Assembly: GCA_002254595.1 (NCBI GenBank)
Contig: NJEH01000024.1
Coordinates: 1 to 9,534, forward strand
DNA from: Thermofilum sp. ex4484_15
Lineage (GTDB): Archaea > Thermoproteota > Thermoprotei > Thermofilales > EX4484-15
DNA length: 9,534 nucleotides
Direction of reading: 5' to 3'
The notes under the pieces were generated by a model. That model was not told the origin of the DNA, searched no databases, and saw only the letters and a list, made by a program, of their open reading frames with translations. The position numbers were made by a program, and so were the translations under genes. Positions 6,889-9,534 of this stretch are shown here, piece after piece (positions within the stretch are counted from its first letter, which is position 1; each line of letters opens with the position of its first letter).

Positions 6889-8143
6889 AAGGAGATTCGA
6901 GGTAATAGCGTTAGCCTCAGTACTTAACCCTAAGTTGAATGATTACATAAGGGAATGTTTACATAAGTTAAGTAAAGCCTTAAAGGAAGCAGGCCTCCTA
7001 GAGAGAATTCGCTTAGTTACTAGCCATGAGAAGCTAATTAACCATCACGTTAAAGGCGAAGCTCTAATAATAGCCATCCTTACAGGAGGAGTTGAGAAAT
7101 GGGTTTTAGAAATCTTCGAAAGAAATCCGCGACCAGTAGCGCTTCTCTCCGCTAATAAAGCCAACTCCTTAGCGGCTACCTTAGAGGTGCTACCCTTACT
7201 AAGGAGCTCTGATCGTTACCTTGGTTGTTTCCTCGTGAGGGATTGGGAGGTAGTACCGGTAGCGGAGATAAAGGAATTGGTAAGAGCTTACTATATTCCG
7301 TCTAAGATTAAAGGTGCCAAAATAGGCGAAATAGGATCTCCGGCCTCTTGGTTAGTATCCAGCGTAATAGGCGAGGATAGGTTAAGGGAGTTAGGTTTAG
7401 AACTTGATAGAGTAAGTATAGGGTACTTAAGAAGGATCTTAAATAGGGTTAAAGGGAATTTAGACGATAAGGTTAGATCGATATTATCTGCTTCGGAAGG
7501 TAATGAGGTAAGTATAATAGAAGTGGGTAAAGCAGTCAAGTTATACTATGCTCTAAGGGAGTTAGCTAGGAATAGAGGTTGGAGGGCGTTTACCCTCAAT
7601 TGCTTTAAGTTACTATCAGAAACGGGGATAACACCCTGTTTAGCTTTCTCATTATTAAATAATGAAGGATTAATAGCTGCTTGTGAGGGGGATTTAGCCG
7701 CTACATTTACTATGATGTTATTGAATTACTTAACTGAAAAGCCTACGTGGATGGCTAACGTAGTAGATCTGTACGGCAATCATTTAATTCTAGCTCATTG
7801 TACTATACCCTTAAATCTTACGCTTAAGTATTGGATTAAGACTCATTTCGAGACAGATTCTAGCGTAGGCATAGATGGGCTACTACCGGTTAACTTGCAG
7901 GTAACTTTAGCTAGAGTTGACGAAAAGTTAAATAATTTAATGGCCTTTGAAGGTGTGATAGAGGAAAGTCATATGAGTTTACCGTATTCCTGTAGAACAC
8001 AAGTGAAAGTAAAATTAGGGGAGGAAGCCATCAAATTATTGGACATATCTTTAGGTAATCACTTAGTATTGACCTTAGGCAATCACTTAAGGGCTCTTAA
8101 ACTAGCCTGTAGGAGGTTAGGTCTCAAATTTATTACTATATAG
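6884..8143 (+). CDS. L-fucose/L-arabinose isomerase-like protein
   Basis: About 419 residues if started at ATT 6884, or 402 from TTG 6935. The fold family is suggested by phrases typical of archaeal FucI/AraA-like proteins. From ATT 6884 these are SLAATLEVLPLLR (near 95-107), GEIGSPASWL (148-157), then the C-terminal block ACEGDLAATFTMMLL (266-280), MANVVDLYGNHLILAHCT (290-307) and the late LGNHLVLTLGNHL. Acidic and histidine residues here (E268, D270, D295, H305) are candidate metal ligands by analogy with FucI; I did not align them. The protein is much shorter than true FucI (near 590 residues), so activity as a fucose isomerase is not assured. ATT 6884 is preferred because of the GGAGGT SD and because the extra residues (RRFEVIALASVLNPK) form a plausible first beta strand. 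The gene overlaps moeA through ATTGA and ends with tandem TAG TAA stops. Confidence 0.72.
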   Translation: MERRFEVIALASVLNPKLNDYIRECLHKLSKALKEAGLLERIRLVTSHEKLINHHVKGEALIIAILTGGVEKWVLEIFERNPRPVALLSANKANSLAATLEVLPLLRSSDRYLGCFLVRDWEVVPVAEIKELVRAYYIPSKIKGAKIGEIGSPASWLVSSVIGEDRLRELGLELDRVSIGYLRRILNRVKGNLDDKVRSILSASEGNEVSIIEVGKAVKLYYALRELARNRGWRAFTLNCFKLLSETGITPCLAFSLLNNEGLIAACEGDLAATFTMMLLNYLTEKPTWMANVVDLYGNHLILAHCTIPLNLTLKYWIKTHFETDSSVGIDGLLPVNLQVTLARVDEKLNNLMAFEGVIEESHMSLPYSCRTQVKVKLGEEAIKLLDISLGNHLVLTLGNHLRALKLACRRLGLKFITI

Positions 8144-8153
8144 TAAATAAGGC

Positions 8154-8166
8154 AAAGATTTATATT
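8154..8166 (+). promoter_or_regulatory. Archaeal promoter (BRE plus TATA box) for the carboxylase unit
   Basis: AAAGA (8154-8158) followed by TTTATATT (8159-8166) matches a BRE/TATA pair. Transcription would start near 8186-8190, leaving a leader of about 25 bases that carries the GGTGAT site at 8205-8210. It sits in the largest gap of the window (8144-8213). Confidence 0.6.
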
Positions 8167-8213
8167 TTCGACAAATAGTGTAGTAGCGATCGGCAATTGA
8201 CGATGGTGATCCA

Positions 8214-9155
8214 ATGGGCTTCAAGGTGTTAAGGGCCTTCAGAAGCTATGAAGTAGTAGGCGGTGAAGTACTTAACGGCGGTAGGGTTATGGATTTCTAC
8301 TCGTACGCGGCCAATAATATAATTGCTAGGAACCCTCCTTTATCCCCTTCCGTAGAGGTTAGGGGGGGTTGGATAGAGCTCTTAACTTTAGAACCCCTCC
8401 TTATTTCAGTAGGGGGGGTAGGTAAATTAATCGTTAACGGTAAGGAGGTACCGTTATGGAGGGCCTATTTATTGAGCGAATCTATGATAGTAAGATTAGA
8501 GGCTAGGGGAGATAGTGTAGCTTACCTTACGGTACACGGAGGATTAGCCCCGGAGGGAGAGGAGGTTCCCATAGCTAGGGGTTCTTCGCTAATCCCATTG
8601 AATCCTCATTATACATTAAGGGAGCTTAAGGAATGTCTCCCAGCTCTTTATCTTCCGGAGCGTTACTTACCTAGGGATAGGGGGGTTTTAGAGTTCGTGC
8701 CCTTAGATGGAGTATGGGAAAGAGGTTTCTTCGCGGATAAATATACTTTAGCTAGGAAACTCTTAAGGCGCGGTTACCTCTTAATAGCCTCCTCTCCCTC
8801 TAAGCCTTTAGAGATATCAGAGGAGGAATACTTCAGACCTGGATCTTTAGCGGTTAGGGGTAGGGGAGAGGTATTGGTGCCTCTCTCCCCTACCGAAGGT
8901 AAGTTCCCCAAGTTAGGAGAACTAACCCCTGAGAGTATGGATTACTTAGCTAGGTTAACCCTTAGAGCACCTATAAAGCTTAAGCCTATTAGCTTGGATG
9001 ATGGGGAAAGTAGGATAAGCTCCTATACTTCTAAGCTTGCTAAAGTAGAGAAGGTAATTTCCGCTGCCATGGAGGCGGTTAAGAGAGGGGCTAAGAAACT
9101 TAAGGTAAGGGTTAAAGGAAAGCTTTACGAGGTATGGATCGAAGAATTAGGGTAG
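8214..9155 (+). CDS. Degenerate KipA/PxpC (AHS2)-like protein with a possible biotin-carrier-like tail
   Basis: A 313-residue cytoplasmic protein. Residues 1-265 follow the layout of the KipA/PxpC/AHS2 domain found in 5-oxoprolinase subunit C and urea carboxylases: GGRVMDFYSYAANNIIARNP (22-41), LEPLLISVGGVGKLIVNGKEV, VAYLTVHGGLAP (102-113) and RGSSLIPLNP (122-131). The usual N-terminal TTVQD-type motif is missing (SYEVVGGE instead), so it may have lost or changed catalysis. Residues 295-312 (KLKVRVKGKLYEVWIEEL) resemble the opening beta strands of biotin carboxyl carrier proteins, but no biotinyl domain follows; the stop is TAG AGA TAA. A GGTGAT SD lies only 3 bases before ATG 8214, which is short, and GTG 8226 is an alternative start. 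A promoter lies upstream and a carboxyltransferase gene starts 9 bases downstream. A role as a carboxylase partner is inferred. Confidence 0.6.
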   Translation: MGFKVLRAFRSYEVVGGEVLNGGRVMDFYSYAANNIIARNPPLSPSVEVRGGWIELLTLEPLLISVGGVGKLIVNGKEVPLWRAYLLSESMIVRLEARGDSVAYLTVHGGLAPEGEEVPIARGSSLIPLNPHYTLRELKECLPALYLPERYLPRDRGVLEFVPLDGVWERGFFADKYTLARKLLRRGYLLIASSPSKPLEISEEEYFRPGSLAVRGRGEVLVPLSPTEGKFPKLGELTPESMDYLARLTLRAPIKLKPISLDDGESRISSYTSKLAKVEKVISAAMEAVKRGAKKLKVRVKGKLYEVWIEELG

Positions 9156-9164
9156 AGATAAACG

Positions 9165-9534
9165 ATGAAGGATAAGCTGAGGGAGCTAGACGAGTTGAGG
9201 GAGAAGCTTAAGTTAGGAGGGGGAGTCGAGCGCGTTTTAGAGCAGAAGAGGAAGGGAAAGCTAACTGCGAGGGAGAGGCTAGAGAAGCTCCTCGACCCGG
9301 GTTCCTTTATCGAAATAGGAGAATTCATAACTCATAGGTGTAAGGATTTCGGAATGGCCAGTAAGGTAGCTTTAGGCGATGGTGTAATAGTAGGTTATGG
9401 TACCATAGGCGGTAGGGGAGTTTTAGTATATTCGCAGGACTTCACCTTTATGGGCGGTAGCGTAGGGGAGATGCATGCCCTTAAGATAGCTAAACTATAT
9501 GACTTAGCTCTTAAATTAGGATTACCTGTAATAG
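9165..9534 (+). CDS. Biotin-dependent acyl-CoA carboxyltransferase beta subunit, N-terminal part (3' truncated by window)
   Basis: The first 123 residues of a PccB/MmdA-family carboxyltransferase, normally about 515 residues. It transfers carboxyl groups between biotin and an acyl-CoA such as propionyl-CoA, acetyl-CoA or methylmalonyl-CoA. Diagnostic stretches are GGGVERVLEQKRKGKLTARE (18-37), RLEKLLDPGSFIEIGEF, VIVGYGTIGGRGVLVYSQDF and TFMGGSVGEMHALKIAKLYD. Whether it works in a carboxylase or a sodium-pumping decarboxylase cannot be decided without the rest and its neighbours. ATG 9165 is chosen because it gives the normal family N-terminus; only a weak purine-rich stretch (GGGTAGAGAT) precedes it. 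It lies 9 bases after the KipA-like gene, so the two are almost certainly one transcript and the upstream gene may serve the same complex. Confidence 0.93.
   Translation, partial: MKDKLRELDELREKLKLGGGVERVLEQKRKGKLTARERLEKLLDPGSFIEIGEFITHRCKDFGMASKVALGDGVIVGYGTIGGRGVLVYSQDFTFMGGSVGEMHALKIAKLYDLALKLGLPVI

Noticed and set aside
8159..8170. T-rich stretch after the isomerase-like gene as a transcription terminator
   Set aside because: It is better explained as a TATA box, with an upstream BRE-like AAAGA and the right distance to the next gene; the T run is short and interrupted.
9153..9161. Possible readthrough of TAG (for example by pyrrolysine) extending the KipA-like protein into a biotin carrier domain
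   Set aside because: The next in-frame codons are AGA then TAA, so readthrough would add only two residues; the following DNA codes for the carboxyltransferase in another frame.

Overview
The window looks like chromosomal DNA from a thermophilic archaeon, probably of the Thermoproteota/TACK group. This is inferred, not proven. Shine-Dalgarno (SD) sites match the archaeal 16S tail (GGAGGTGATCC-like). Starts include TTG and GTG, and probably one ATT. Arginine is written almost only as AGG/AGA. The gene set (MrfA/Hrq1-type helicase, tandem moeA with a PBP-domain fusion, fucose-isomerase-like protein, PccB/MmdA-type carboxyltransferase) is typical of archaea. All genes lie on the + strand, coding density is very high, and the longest gap is about 70 bp. 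I see no RNA genes, CRISPR arrays or mobile elements.

Region 1 (1-2268): the 3' part of a superfamily 2 helicase with a C-terminal cysteine cluster (MrfA/Hrq1 type, DNA repair), followed closely by an HD-domain phosphohydrolase. Region 2 (2314-3078): an unrecognised membrane-anchored protein with six N-glycosylation sequons. Region 3 (3118-8143): a tightly packed, partly overlapping run of a class II (FucA-like) aldolase, two tandem moeA genes and a fucose/arabinose-isomerase-like protein. The second moeA is fused to a periplasmic-binding-protein-like domain. The MoeA proteins insert molybdenum or tungsten into molybdopterin. The aldolase and isomerase-like genes point to sugar or deoxysugar chemistry.

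Region 4 (8144-9534): a clear archaeal promoter starts a new unit. It begins with a degenerate KipA/PxpC-type protein whose tail resembles the first strand of a biotin carrier domain. The 5' part of a biotin-dependent acyl-CoA carboxyltransferase gene follows and runs off the window.

Most of the content is recognisable metabolism and repair. Four points deserve a second look: an 81-bp stretch of perfect identity shared by the two otherwise diverged moeA genes, which suggests gene conversion; a probable AUU start codon with a perfect SD site on the isomerase-like gene; the KipA-like protein ending in what may be a biotin-carrier remnant; and the aldolase/isomerase pair enclosing the molybdenum/tungsten cofactor genes.
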